DNA of 64,000 nucleotides, from contig KB297235.1 in the NCBI GenBank assembly GCA_000328365.1, forward strand, positions 211,876-275,875, given 5' to 3'. Origin of the DNA: Capitella teleta. Lineage: Eukaryota > Annelida > Polychaeta > Capitellidae. Below, piece by piece: positions 11,356 through 23,593 of this stretch (positions are counted from its first letter, which is position 1; every line of letters begins with the position of its first letter). The notes below the pieces were generated by a model, which saw only the letters and a list, made by a program, of their open reading frames with translations, was not told where the DNA came from and searched no databases. The position numbers were made by a program, and so were the translations under genes.

Positions 11356-14300
11356 ATGGCAGTTGTAGCAGAGAAAGTGCCGTTCTTCAGTCTGTGTGTG
11401 CTGCTGGATAAGATCAGCTCTAAACAAGGAAATGAAAACAAGAAAAGATTATTCAAGGATTTTCTGGATGAATGGAGATCATACCACACTAAACTGCATG
11501 CAGATGACGACGCCACAAATGACTCCTTCTACCCTGCTCTGCGACTGCTGCTTCCTCAGTTAGAAAGAGAACGTGAAGCGTACGGCATCAAAGAGGTTGA
11601 TCTCCTGCCTCATGTTGTTACTCCTGGCGTAAAACTTCTTTCTCACACAGCACACCATGGCCAAACACTTCATTGAGCTGCTTGGTTTGGGCAAAGACAG
11701 CCAAGCAGCGCAAAAACTCATCAACTATAGAAATCCAAAGAATGTTAAAGGCGTAAGTTAAAATCTTCATGCTAATGCAGCTTATTGAATTTTACTTTTT
11801 GTAGGATGCAGGAGATTTTGCCAGTGTGGCCTACTACATTCTGAAGCCCCGATGTCCTGATAAAGGAACAATGAGCATCGCTGAGGTGAATGACTGCCTC
11901 GATAAGATAGCTTCGTGCAACGCAGCCAAAAACAAAGATGGATTGAAGAAAGCGCTCATGACGTTGATCAGGAATCAGTCTGCTCGCGAGCTACGCTGGC
12001 TCACTCGCATGATGATGAAGGAGCTGAAGATTGGCCTCAGTCAAGCGTCCATCTTGGGCGTATTCCATCAGGATGCAGAAGATTTATACAACGTGAAAAT
12101 GAGTCTTGAGAAGGTGGGATTTTTTCCCCTGTGTCTTATGGTGTTTGGTCATTTGTTTGATTTTTAGGTGTGCACCATGTTGAAGGATCCAAGCGCCCGG
12201 CTGCATGAGTTGGAAATTGCGGTGTTCTCTCCATTCCGTCCAATGCTTGGAGATCGTGCTTCTCCACACAAGGTTGGCAAAATTCATTGGATAAGTTTCA
12301 TGATTGATATCATTTTTAAGATTGAAACGACAATGAACAACAAATCATTTTTTCTGGAGACAAAATTTGATGGCGAACGAATGCAGCTGCACAAAAAGGG
12401 GGACGAGTACAAGTATTTCTCTCGAGGGTAAGGAGGCAACCGATTGTATCTCAAATGCGCTTACTTCTATGCACAGAGGTCATGATTACACATCCACTTA
12501 CGGCGCCACCCCATTTGACGGCAACTTTTCTCCAGCGATTTCCAACTGCTTCAAAGTGGAATCGTGTATTTTGGATGGTGAAATGATCGGTTATAATCCT
12601 GAAACTAAAACCCTCGGTTGGTGACGTGATCTCTGTTTTTGCTTGTTGTGAGTAATCTCATTATAAGGCTCCAAGGGCGAAGGTTTTGACATCAAAAGCA
12701 AAGACATTGCAGATTATCAACCCATGCTCTGTGTTTTTGATATTCTGGCCATGAACGGAAAAGTTCTCTCCAACAAAAGTCTGCGCGAAAGAAAGCGAAT
12801 CTTGGACAATGACGTGTTCAATCCGCTTGAGGGTCGTTTAGTGCTTTCCGAATATAAAGAAGCAAGAACGAAGTAAGTTTACCTTTTTTTCTAACCCTCA
12901 AGATTTCTATCATTTTCATGTTGACAGGCAAGAGTGCATTGATGCCCTGAATGAAGCGATTGATGGAAGAGAGGAGGGTATTATGGTAAAGGACCCGGAT
13001 TCTGTGTACAAGCCAAACACTCGCAAAGGGGGCTGGTACAAGATCAAGCCTGAGTATGTGGGAGGCCTGATGGATGAATTGGATCTGATTGTCGTGGGGG
13101 GCTACATGGGTGTGGGCAGACGCGCTGGTCTCATGTCGCACTTTCTGTGTGCTCTGGCCGTTCCCCCAGAAGATCCTGATGACAAACCTAGCGTTTTCCA
13201 CTCATTCTGTCGAGTACGTCACAAAAGCTGCACTCTCAAAATTCATTCTGATCTTGACTCGGATATTTGTCTATTCCTAGGTTGGCTCAGGGTACAGTCG
13301 CAAAGAACTCTTTGAGTTTAATCAGAAGTTGGAGCCTCACTGGCAGATGTACAAGAAGAGCAAGCCTCCTGCATGGCTTCACTTGGCCTCAGGCGATAAA
13401 CAAAGACCCGACGCCTGCATCCATCCGTCCAAATCAGCAATTTTGCAAGTGAGTAGAAAATAGCGGAGCCGAGCTTGCAACATTTTGATTCATTTGTAGA
13501 TTAAAGCTGCGGAAATTACCAACAGCGATCAATTCAAAAGTGGATGCACTTTACGTTTCCCCAGAGTTGAGAAGATTCGTATGGATAAGGCGTGGCATGA
13601 GTGCATGAGCACCAAAGAGATGAAAGATTTGAGACAAGTCGGTTCTTTACTATTCTGTATGATGTGAATTACTCATTATGTAGTCTTTGTTTTGGCTAGA
13701 AATCTGACGGTAAGTTAGCCGGGCAGTTAGCCAACGCAGACGAAGAAGGTGAGCCAAGTAAAAAGAGAAGGAAAATATTTCGCAAAGCAGAGCGTCCGTC
13801 CGTTCTGTCGCAGTTCAAAGGCATTGATGTCAGCTGCGTCACCAAGGTTTGAGTGTCATTTGAATGAAGCCAGCTCAAGAGTAATGCATTCGTCATAAGG
13901 TGTCAGAGTTACTCAGTGGCAAAGAGCTTTGCGTTATCAATGGGACCACGTCTCATTCAAAGAGTGACCTTGAAACGAAGATTCTGGAATGCGGAGGAAG
14001 CATAGCTCAGAACCCAGGCATGATGACTCACTCGCTAACTCATTTCATGATTCCACTCCACTTGATTAGGTAGTGACACTTATTGTGTGATAGCTGACAA
14101 GGTTCAAATCAAAGTGAACAACCTCATTCGCAAAGGGTCGCATGACATTGTTCGAAGCAGCTGGTTGTTGAAGTGTGTTGACCAGAGTCGCTTGATTCCC
14201 TGGTGAGGCATATCTCCGCTTATGATTTAGTTCCGGAACTGAGTTCTTCAGGTCACCATCTGACATGGTGCACACCTCAGCAACTACCAAGGCTAGATTC

Positions 14301-14930
14301 AGTGCGGAGTACGATTCGTTTGGGGACAGTTTCTTTAATGACACATCCGTAGAAGAACTTAGAGAAACTTTCACACACGTCAACCAGGTTTGTTGCACTC
14401 TTGTCAACATACCCCACTTGTGACCAATGGCACTCAAGGTTCGCGCGATATCCAGTGAAGAAATGGCTGATGTGGAAATGACATACTTCCCTCATGATTC
14501 ACACTTGGGCCTCTTTCGTTTATGCAGGTTAGGAATTGATGTGCCCTTTTTGCACTCATACCTTTGCTTACTCACTAAGAGTCTACATGGATTGCAATTC
14601 TGTGGTCGATGACCCCAGCACTTCCATCCAGTGCTGCCCTCTTGACCTATCAGCCCTTGACCTGCGTTTCCATGGCGCCAAAATCTGTGAAAACTTGGAG
14701 AGTGCTTCGCATGTTGTGGTCCACACAAAGTAATTGCAACATGATACTCAATATTCTGCTGTTATTTTCTCATAATTTTTTGCAGAGATCTCAGTCGAGT
14801 GAAAGAATTGCGCAATTTGAATAAACTCAGAAGACGGAAATTCCACATGGTCACAGAGCACTGGGTGAAGGATTGTATTGAAGAGGAGAAGATATTGAAT
14901 GAGCGGAGGTACGACCCTCCAGCTGAATGA
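11356..14930 (+). CDS. LIG4: DNA ligase IV
   Basis: ATP-dependent ligase that, with XRCC4, seals double-strand breaks in nuclear non-homologous end joining. My splicing gives 17 exons: 11356-11595, 11651-11752, 11805-12113, 12168-12272, 12321-12427, 12477-12616, 12668-12872, 12928-13213, 13281-13448, 13500-13637, 13700-13846, 13900-14017, 14070-14202, 14252-14387, 14439-14527, 14580-14729, 14786-14930. They sum to 905 codons plus stop (human 911). In order there is the N-terminal domain ([18 protein letters not shown]), the nucleotidyltransferase domain with the catalytic Lys in [13 protein letters not shown], motif [21 protein letters not shown], the OB fold with [15 protein letters not shown]1 ([19 protein letters not shown]), an XRCC4-binding linker, and BRCT2 ending in [11 protein letters not shown]. 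All introns are about 50-70 bp. Intron 12 seems to use a GC-AG donor (14018). The in-frame ATG at 11329 lies before a splice acceptor, so 11356 is preferred. Confidence 0.95.
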
Positions 14931-15008
14931 GGTCACTACGCACAACCCCTTCTTGCAGCAGCAGCCATACTTTTTAATAACAAATTGTGATATTCTTCTT
15001 AGAGCAGA

Positions 15009-15014
15009 AATAAA
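15009..15014 (+). terminator. Probable LIG4 poly(A) signal
   Basis: AATAAA lies 79 bp after the LIG4 stop; another AATAAA string occurs near 15107. On the opposite strand an AATAAA (TTTATT at 15051-15056) could serve IPO13, so the two 3' UTRs may meet or overlap here. Confidence 0.5.
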
Positions 15015-15050
15015 TTGCTTCAAAAGCAGAATTCTTTTGATAAATTCATT

Positions 15051-15056
15051 TTTATT
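15051..15056 (-). terminator. Possible IPO13 poly(A) signal
   Basis: TTTATT on the plus strand is AATAAA for the minus-strand gene. It lies 370 bp past the IPO13 stop at 15426 and inside the region that LIG4 would also use for 3' end formation. No closer canonical signal was noticed. Confidence 0.35.
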
Positions 15057-15425
15057 GAAAGAGCACAACAAAAATTGGATATCGTTCAGAAATCACACTT
15101 GGTATAAATAAATAAGATTTAATCAGACAAACCACATGTATACATACTTCTAGAATCATTCGCACCTTTTTGAATCACATAATTAAAAATACTGATTTCT
15201 TTCTTTGCCTATATTCTTGATCACAAAAGAAATATATTTAGTGGAAGAAAATTTGAACAATTAAAACGAAAATGAGGTTAAATATTATAAATGCAATTTA
15301 GAACTGAACGAAAAAATAAGTGGCTAAGTTTTGGCTGTTCACAAGGGGAGCCATTTCAACATGATAAATTGATTGAGATTTCATTTACGTGGAGTAAGGC
15401 GGGAGGTCGAGGGGTCAAACACTGC

Positions 15426-18400
15426 CTAGTACCCCACAAGAGAACTGGGCGTGGTTTGCGTGGCGTATTCACTGCCAATCATTCCTCTCCAAACCAACGT
15501 GTACTCGTTTACTGTTTCCTTCAATTTCCTCTTATTTGTCTTCTCCCTATGATAAAAGAAAAAAAAAGGGTCATTTTGAGAAGTTTGATTTGAAGAATTT
15601 TCCATACATGAGGACTTGTCTGGCAAAGTGTTCCTTCTGTTCCTTGGTGGCCCAGGGTTTGGGGAAGCCGACCTGAGCAACCACAGCGTTCATCCACTGA
15701 CACAGTTCAGGGAATAAATGGCGATTGAACGCCAAAAGTAGATCCGCCGTGTAATCCACAGCGGGACGAGGGGAGTCCCCTCCAATCACCTGTTGATTAA
15801 TGTGAACTACAGTAAAACCTGTGTTAGCGACCACCTGCCCTAAGCGACCACCCTAAAATCCGCCCGACCACTTTAACATGTAAGTGACCCTGTATTCAGC
15901 GACCGGCCATTATCGGTCCCGAATCACACTTGACCCTGTGTTAAACGATCGGGCGCTTGTTGGGCATTCATACATTTTCACTGCTTGCCTGCTCGAGCCA
16001 CCAGTCGAGTCAAGCTCCTCCCGCTCCGTCTCCATTTAAAGCCTTAAGCGATTGCGTAAAGTTTTGATAAGAGCAAGCGATGGTCGTTGGCTCGCGCTAT
16101 GCTAACAGTTAAGAACATGAAAAAATATGTCTTTAATGACGAGATCAAAGCAGATGAAAGAACGCACGCTGCCTCGATCCACCATGTGTCACTCTTTCTC
16201 GCGCCCAGGAGATCCTCGGCGACCTTCAAACTAACTTCGTACAAAACGCACACTCGGCCTGCTCAACATAGTAATAGACATGACTGCTGATTTTGACACA
16301 AGTTTGGCACATAGATGGCCAAAGCATTTTGAAAGCAGGCAACTCTGGCCTCGTTCTATCATTGAGATAGCCGGTATATATAGTGTACAATTATGCACAT
16401 TCCTGCTTAGTGCATTACTTCGTTTTATGCGCAATATATTTGTAAATGCACATGCATGTACTAGTTTGTGTACATGTGTGTGGAAGTGTTACGACTTTTT
16501 TCACTGGTTCATTATTATAACGCACCGCTTTAAGCTGGCTCAAGATGCACCTTGTATTCAGCGACTGTTTTAAGCAACTGTTTGAAATCGGTCCCCAGAG
16601 TAGTCGTTATAGACAGGTTTTACTGTATATGCAAATATTATGCTAATTTCATACTCGTAATATTCCGTCAACCGCGCTGTGGCCTTGTGTGACCAGAATT
16701 TCTTTAACTCGAGGTGAACTCTCCACCAAGTTGGTTAAATCAGACTGCAAAATAAAAATTTATAAATTGTAAACCGATTTCCATTGTTTTGAACTCACCA
16801 GGAACTGACAAGCTGCCTTGATGGTGTGTGTCTCTGGCACTCCCAACCCCATAACGGCTGAAAAATAATTAATGAAAACTAATGAAAACTAATGAATTGT
16901 ACAAAAATACCTGCTTGGTAGAGTCCTGATAAGTTACAGTCATCGTGCGTGAAGAGAAACTTGCATTTCTTTGCCATCTGAAAAATCAAAACAGCGTGAA
17001 AAACTGATTACCAGAGAACCTTTGAACGCCCACTTGCGACAAAAGACCCAGGAACATTTCCACCAATTCAGAATTATCTCGTATTCCACTTGTTTCAAGG
17101 ACATTCAAAGCTTTCCGACACAAAGAGTTAAACATCGTGTGACAGATGGAATGGAACTGAGGCTCAGAGGAGAACAGCAGCAACACCTGCAGGTATCATT
17201 AATCAGGAGAGTTCAGCCGAGGGATAGTCAACAAGTTACTTGTTTGGATAAATCAAGGAGCACTGCGTGGGGGGCTGCGTCGAAGGCTGCAGTGATTAAC
17301 TCAGAGAGAATGGGCACGAGGGGTTCATATTGGTTGATCAGGGTGCGTAGCGCTCGCTTCAACATGTCACAGAAATCCTGAAATCACAAGGTCAAAGGTC
17401 ATATATGTCAGTGAACTAGCAAAAAGTACCTCAATGATGCTAGCGTCATGAATCCACTTGGCAAGAATAGCATGCAGAATGGGGAGAACTTGTTGCAGGA
17501 TGAGAAGGACCTGTAGCAGAAGAGAGAATAAATATGCATTTGAGAGAGAAGGTCCAACCGGATGTGGATCTGAGGCGTCTGATTTGCTTTGCTCGCGTTC
17601 GTCTGCGTTGAGGGAGCCAAACAGCCAACACAACATGCTCAGCCGCAACTGAATCTGCGCTTTAGAAGATGCAGACATCTGTCAAATGGAATAAATTAGC
17701 CATCAAGAGATATATCGGCTGAGCTGGCTAACCTCCATGCCGGCTAATTGCTGCATGTAATCAATGTGAGGAGCAAGGAGGATGTTGAGGTAAGCCATCG
17801 TTTCTTTGGTTGGTAAGACTGATAAAACGTAGCCCAAACACGCCATCAATCGGACGGAATCTTTCGCCTGGAGGTAAAATCAGATGTGATACATAATCCA
17901 AGAAGTGAACTTTGTTCACCTTGAGAAGACCGCTATCCAAAGCAGACTGTGAGAAAAGAAAAGCATGAATGGAATGAGTCAGAATTAATGAGTCTACCTT
18001 GCTGGCCGTGAGAATCTCAGTCACGAACGGTTGTAAATGTTCCTGATTCTCTCGCACAACTTCTTTCAACGATAGTGTGGCAGCTTGAGCCAGTTGTGCA
18101 TCCCTGATGCCTTGCAGCATGAGAGGAATGACGGAGCCCAGGACCAAGGGATGTGCGCTGATCCATTCAGCGTATGAGCCTGTGAAGGAGAGGGAATATA
18201 TGCTGATAGATCGCATGCAGCACTCACCAATTAAGTGTAAAGCCTGAGACACAACTTGAAAATTCTGACAGGGAATCGCGGATAAAAGAGTGAATATCGA
18301 AGGAAGAAATTGCTCCTCATCAATGCTGACGCTCTCCGCAATTGACGTCACAGCAAACAACAATGCCTCCAACTCCTGAAAACAAGAGATTTTGTTGACA

Positions 18401-20936
18401 AAGAAATGGACCAAGTACACGAACAGCGTACCTGCCACCTGACTTGATCAGCTGACATTCGCGCTTTCTCCAATTGAGACGCAAATAATGTACACAAGCG
18501 ACAGAGAAGGTTTTCATGAAGAAGATTGTAAGCGTACATCTGTGAACAAATTAAAGATATGTTACTCCACAGCATAAAACCCTAAGAGTAGCGTACCAAG
18601 GCGTCCGCAATGTCCTGTCGATAACACCGATGCGACTCTTTCTCCTCTGAGAAAAAAATTAACTCAGCTGCAAGGCGGGAAAAAAGAATAAAAAAGGGAA
18701 AGCACAGACCGGCGTTCCAAGAGGCGTATTCTTCCTCCAACGGATATTGCGCTTTCAGGAGCAACACTTCCACCAGAGACATGTACACCGGAAGATAGAC
18801 TTGTACAAGACGCACATAGTCATCACGCTCAGCAGATATGATCTCATCCTGAGAGATGAAGTCAGATACTTCATGACATGATTACAAATCAATGTTTGCT
18901 CTCACCTGAAATCCATACCAGAAGCCAAATGGGATATCACTACAACACTCATCCACGGGATAGTGGCCAGGCATGGCTGTGCATTGCTGAATGGGAATCA
19001 AATAATAAGCTAAAGCATGCCACTAGAGCCCTACCAGGATGAGATTAACACAATTCATAGCCAACTGATGCTCCTCAGCATTCTGGCTCAGTGTGCACGT
19101 CAAGAGCAGTTTCGTGTTCTGATCTGCGGCTGTGACGGCCAATTTGCAAATCCCTTGCGAGATTTCCTGAGGAGAGTAATCGGCATGATAAACAGAATGA
19201 GGCATGAATGCAGATAATACCATGTCTCCATTTTCCTTTGCTTGGTGTAACATTGGCTGCAGTTTGAGAAGTTGAGCGAGGAATTTTTTCATGAGAGTGG
19301 GATATCTGAGGATGAATTATGAAAGCACTGGTGAAGAGAGCACCAAAGAAACAGACTTATGGTTCTCAGGCAGGCAAAATACATTGATGACAGCATCCAC
19401 CGCAGTTTCAAAGAAGCTCTCATTGTTCAAAGCCTCAAAGACCTGCATAATCAACGGTTCTGCTTCCGGTAATGGCAAACCAATATCCTGCGTCCAGCTT
19501 GAGAAGCAGCGTAGGCACTGTTCGTAGAGGGGGGCTACTTGCAGATTGGCGTTTGCGTATTGACTCAAAAGGCTTCTCAGTAGGGGAAGCACTGCAAGGG
19601 ATGGAGGGGTTAACATTGTGAGAGCAACATATATAATTCCACGAATGAGCCATGCGTATCATCTGTGAAGCACCTGAATGATTGACCAATCTCCAAACCA
19701 GAGGAAGAAAAAACCCAAAAGAAGGAAATATTGACTTATAGACAAAATTCCCCGAAAGATGATTTATAATACAAAGGAATTACTAATGAGGTCATGAATC
19801 ATGAGATTGAATTATATAAATATATAGATTTTTTTTTTCTTCGAAATTGAGAAGAGAATCAACGGAAACACACCGCTTGTTTCAGCTTTACGCAGTTCAT
19901 TTCTGATTGAGGCCTTCCGCTGTTGATTAAGATGTGATGTGAAAAACTGAAAGAATCACGAACGTGCAAAAGGGTTATAAAAGCACAATCACATGACAAC
20001 GGATGAATCGCGTGCATTTCTAATTTTTTTTTAACATCATTTCAATCAAATTTATTCACAAAAAGTCCCAAAAAATGAAAAAATCTACAGGAATTGTGGA
20101 ATTTAGAATCTCCCTTAAATCAGAATATGATCAACAGGCACTTGGTTAATGCTCATTGATAAATAAGGAATCTTATTTGAGTCAGGGACACCGCGAACCT
20201 CTTCCGGTAAAACAGTCAGCATTTCCAACAGCAGCTGGCGAACCTGATGGGACTGAAATTCATTTGAGGTACAGAAATACAACAACATAAAGTGTCGGCT
20301 CACAGGTAAGTGGGGAAGATTGTGTTCCTGAAACGTGTTGATAATCGTTTCTATGGGAGAAGGCCACATGGTTGGTACAGTGTGCAATGCAAGAGCTGAA
20401 AGCTGATCACAGATTGTCAGCTGAGCCCTTGTATAAAATCTCAGGAGACTTACAGCAACACAGAGTCGAGTGGTGATCATCCGAGGACCAGCAGCGTGGT
20501 CTACAATCTGCTCCAACAGCCGAGTTTTCAATTGCTCAATTTGGTCCTCCGGCACCTCATGCCTACTCACAGAGTGATCATACATATGAATATTATAAAC
20601 ATTCTGCTCACCAGAATTTAGATATTTTGTGATGAATGCAGCTCGCTCCGAAAAATTGAACATCAACTGACTGAAAATTCAACGCATGTAAAATGATGTG
20701 ATGGCCATTATTGTTCATTTACTTTGTCCTTTGAGAGCAGTTGCCATGAGAACTGCCACGCCTGTGGAGAGCGCTGCACCTGCATCAACCATTGGTGAAC
20801 CTGCTGGTTCCCTGCACCTTCCCCCCGTCCATAGAACTGATGAACAGCCTGCGCAGGTATAAAAACATCGATTACAGAGCCAAATAACAAGGGAAAATGT
20901 TCTTACTGTTTCGACATTTTCCTCAGTCAGTTCCAT
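15426..20936 (-). CDS. IPO13: Importin-13, nuclear transport receptor
   Basis: Importin-beta family HEAT-repeat receptor that moves cargo through the nuclear pore in a Ran-dependent way. About 27 exons are separated by short introns. The first exon, 20907-20936, encodes MELTEENVET. The next exons (20723-20848, 20612-20670, 20454-20562, 20304-20402, 20199-20252, 19874-19946, 19357-19591, 19221-19305, 19035-19166) give AVHQFY, SPQAWQFSWQLL, VQFFGASCIHHKISKFW, TRLCVA, LLLEMLTVLPEE, QCLRCFSSW, NGDM and GICKLAV. All of these follow human IPO13 block by block. Later exons carry MPGHYPVDE, LLKAQYPLEEEYASW, SYAEWISAHPLVLGSVIPL and HTIKAACQF. The last two exons, 15608-15789 and 15426-15546, give GFPKPWATKEQKEHFARQVL joined to EKTNKRKLKETVNEYTL, equivalent to the conserved RERVNKRRVKEMVKEFTL tail. 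The start at 20936 is the first ATG and precedes a clean GT donor. The gene is tail to tail with LIG4, 495 bp apart. Confidence 0.93.
15810..16625. mobile_element. Tigger/pogo-like MITE inside an IPO13 intron
   Basis: The left end is CAGTAAAACCTGTGTTAGCG and the right end, reverse-complemented, CAGTAAAACCTGTCTATAAC. TA flanks both sides (15808-15809, 16626-16627). Words such as AGCGACCACC and its variants recur inside. The element carries no transposase frame that I recognise. It is 816 bp and sits in the intron before the penultimate IPO13 exon, which makes that intron roughly fifteen times longer than the others in the gene. Confidence 0.8.
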
Positions 20937-21629
20937 CCTCAATCAGCCCAAACTGATCTTGAAAAAGAAAACATAAAATTTTATTAATAATTCCACAGTT
21001 ATGACAGTGACCTGATTCACTCAGTGGCAATCACAGTTATGACAACCTTGGTAGTTGGTGACAGAAAGTGACAATGCCAGTTAAAGACTTCAACTCAACT
21101 TCCAAGTTCAACCCAGTTGGCAAGTTGAATTGGGACGAAACTCAACATTGACAGGGACAGATGTTGTTAGTAACAAAGCACTCAATCGTCTCCAACACGA
21201 GTTCAGCACTGCGCATATAACATACTTGTACAATCTAGATAAGCACGTCATTGAAAAGCTTTCGAGTGCAAGCTGATTGATCTTTTTACGACTTCCTCCG
21301 TAAAAAGTGAGCGATAATACGGTACTTTTCGACTGAAAGATACCTGTCGTTTCAATGAGATGCAGAGGGCTTACCCCGATCAACTGGGGTATGAATTATT
21401 TCTGATGTATTATATGAAACTAATTTCATGAAACAATGAGTGTGCGATGACTCACTAGAAAAATTAATACGATCTCGACGAAGAAAGAAATTTCATCTCA
21501 TCCGAATGGATTATATATTGAGGCATTAGTGATTTGGTTAGGCGGGGTTTATATCAGCACGAATAAAATGCGGAAAAAGAAAAAAACAAAAACAAAAACA
21601 ATAAAACATATAATATATATAAAATAATA
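20937..21629. other. Upstream region of IPO13
   Basis: Presumably contains the IPO13 promoter and 5' UTR. I see no TATA box at a convincing distance and no other gene. Tandem-like words such as CAACTTCCAAGTTC and AGTTGGCAAGTTGAA occur at 21090-21130. Confidence 0.35.
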
Positions 21630-21822
<193 letters not shown>

Positions 21823-22412
21823 TTGTATAGCTCAATACAATGCCTTTGTATCACCATACCTATCATATTGCATTGAAATATGGGGGGCCAGATATCCATC
21901 TCAACTAGCCACTTAAANNNNNNNNNNNNNNNNNNNNNNNNNNNNNNNNNNNNNNNNNNNNNNNNNNNNNNNNNNNNNNNNNNNNNNNNNNNNNNNNNNN
22001 NNNNNNNNNNNNNNNNNNNNNNNNNNNNNNNNNNNNNNNNNNNNNNNNNNNNNNNNNNNNNNNNNNNNNNNNNNNNNNNNNNNNNNNNNNCTTACCTTCT
22101 ATCCTCCTGTCCACCCTCCCACTCACTTTATCTCTTCCTTCTCTCTCTTATGTCTTCCTTCTCCTCCCATCTCTTTCTGGGGTTTTTTTTATCATGCATT
22201 CATCTTTTCTATATTATAATTTGACTTGTTTGGCATTCTTATTTATAACCACATTAAGTGAATTAAAACTGTAATTGTATATACATGAGGGCCCATACTG
22301 CATCTGGGGTCTGCCCATTTTGGCCAATTTATATTTAATTCTTTGTAAAAATTATTAAATTTGTATGTACTTATTAATTTTTTGGTGCCAATAAACTTCT
22401 TTTGACTTTGAC
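21823..22412 (+). mobile_element. Non-LTR retrotransposon 3' end with assembly gap
   Basis: Just before the gap the plus strand reads YNAFVSPYLSYCIEIWGARY, the C-terminal reverse-transcriptase signature (PYLSYCIEIWG) of CR1/L2/Jockey-type LINEs. After the gap the sequence ends in a TTTTGACTTTGACTTTGAA tail near 22395-22415, a simple-repeat 3' terminus typical of such LINEs. The element is 5' truncated. Confidence 0.65.
21918..22090. other. Assembly gap (173 N)
   Basis: A run of N inside the LINE 3' end. Translated frames across it have no meaning. Confidence 1.
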
Positions 22413-22677
22413 TTTGAATAATAATTGAGTGTTTCGGTTTTTAATTCGATTATTTTTATTGATTTCATTGGCGAAGTCTTGCAATCTTGAATCTTGAATC
22501 TTGCTTCAATGCTGATTGATCTGGTGACTCCTATAAGCATTCTAGCTACTCCATGGTTGCATGCATACATTTACTTCATACACAGCTATACGTTAATTGT
22601 TAATACTAGTAATTGGCTCTTACATTGGCATTAGACTAGAAAAGAAAAAAATCTAAATCAAATCAAATCGAGCTATA

Positions 22678-23375
22678 CAGAGTGGGTCAAAAGTAGTCTA
22701 TCAATACTCCATGTTAAAAACAAAACTCTAACATTTGCTATAATGTATCAATTATTCCAAAAAAATAATTGCTTGGCATTGATTGACTGTTATTCTGTGC
22801 CCATTAAATTTATGCAAAGAAATCAAGTAAAAGTATAATTTGAATCAGCTAGGGATGAACATTTAAACGCAAGTGGCGAGTGATCGCAAAGATCGAGTGT
22901 AAAATCAGATGAGCCCCTGAACGAACATTAAATAATGTCATCTCTTGTATGGCGCTTCAATACATATTTTCTGCTTTGTTTTGATTTTAGGATATATACA
23001 TTAGTGCTACCGTCACAACAATAGCACTCTCAAACAAAACAATAGTATGAGGGGCGTTACCTTAATAAATGCGTTTAATGAAGCTCTGGGCCCTGTTTGC
23101 CGCCTAAAGTGGAAATATCGCGGAATTAATAATTATGAGTGCACTCTATTAAATGAGATAAATCGGCATAAATGTTGATGAAATTGAAATAGAAATGATA
23201 GGAATAGCAGCATGACATTTTAGACTAACCGTATCAAGTATTTATTTCTCTTATATTTTTGTGTATTTTTTACATTGCAATCTGTTTTGTAACACTTTCT
23301 CAGAAATGCTTAGCACCATTGAAAAGAATTGAGATCTTTAACATGGAGTAGATAGACTACTTTTGGGGCACTCTG
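22678..23375. mobile_element. Mariner-type MITE, 698 bp
   Basis: Both ends show CAGAGTGNNNCAAAAGTAGTCTATC and then CTCCATGTTAAA, giving inverted repeats of about 43 bp with a small indel. TA duplicates flank it (22676-22677 and 23376-23377). The CAGRGTG...AAAAGT end type with TA targets is characteristic of the IS630-Tc1-mariner superfamily. No transposase is present. Confidence 0.8.
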
Positions 23376-23450
23376 TATCTCTATTGTTCCATGCCAATAT
23401 TCAAATCCTACAAGCCACTTGATTGCTTCAGCCAGGTAAAATATTGGTGA

Positions 23451-23593
23451 TCGACTCATAAGCCAAATGCTCATAAGTCCGAATTTACATGGGCAATGGT
23501 TAGGGTTTAGGGACTTGTGCTTATACATTGTAAACCACTAGACCCCCCTGTATGTATAGGGAGTTCGGACTTGTGAGCATTTGGCCAATCGAC
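23451..23593. repeat. Inverted repeat, about 33-bp arms with 80-bp loop
   Basis: The left arm around AGCCAAATGCTCATAAGTCC pairs with the right arm around GGACTTGTGAGCATTTGGC. The unit could be a very small MITE or a transcribed hairpin; no flanking duplication is evident. Confidence 0.6.

Noticed and set aside
20115-20666. 183-codon continuous frame at the IPO13 5' end
   Set aside because: It reads through introns, and the first part is out of the true frame. Splicing gives VQFFGASCIHHKISKFW, which matches the family.
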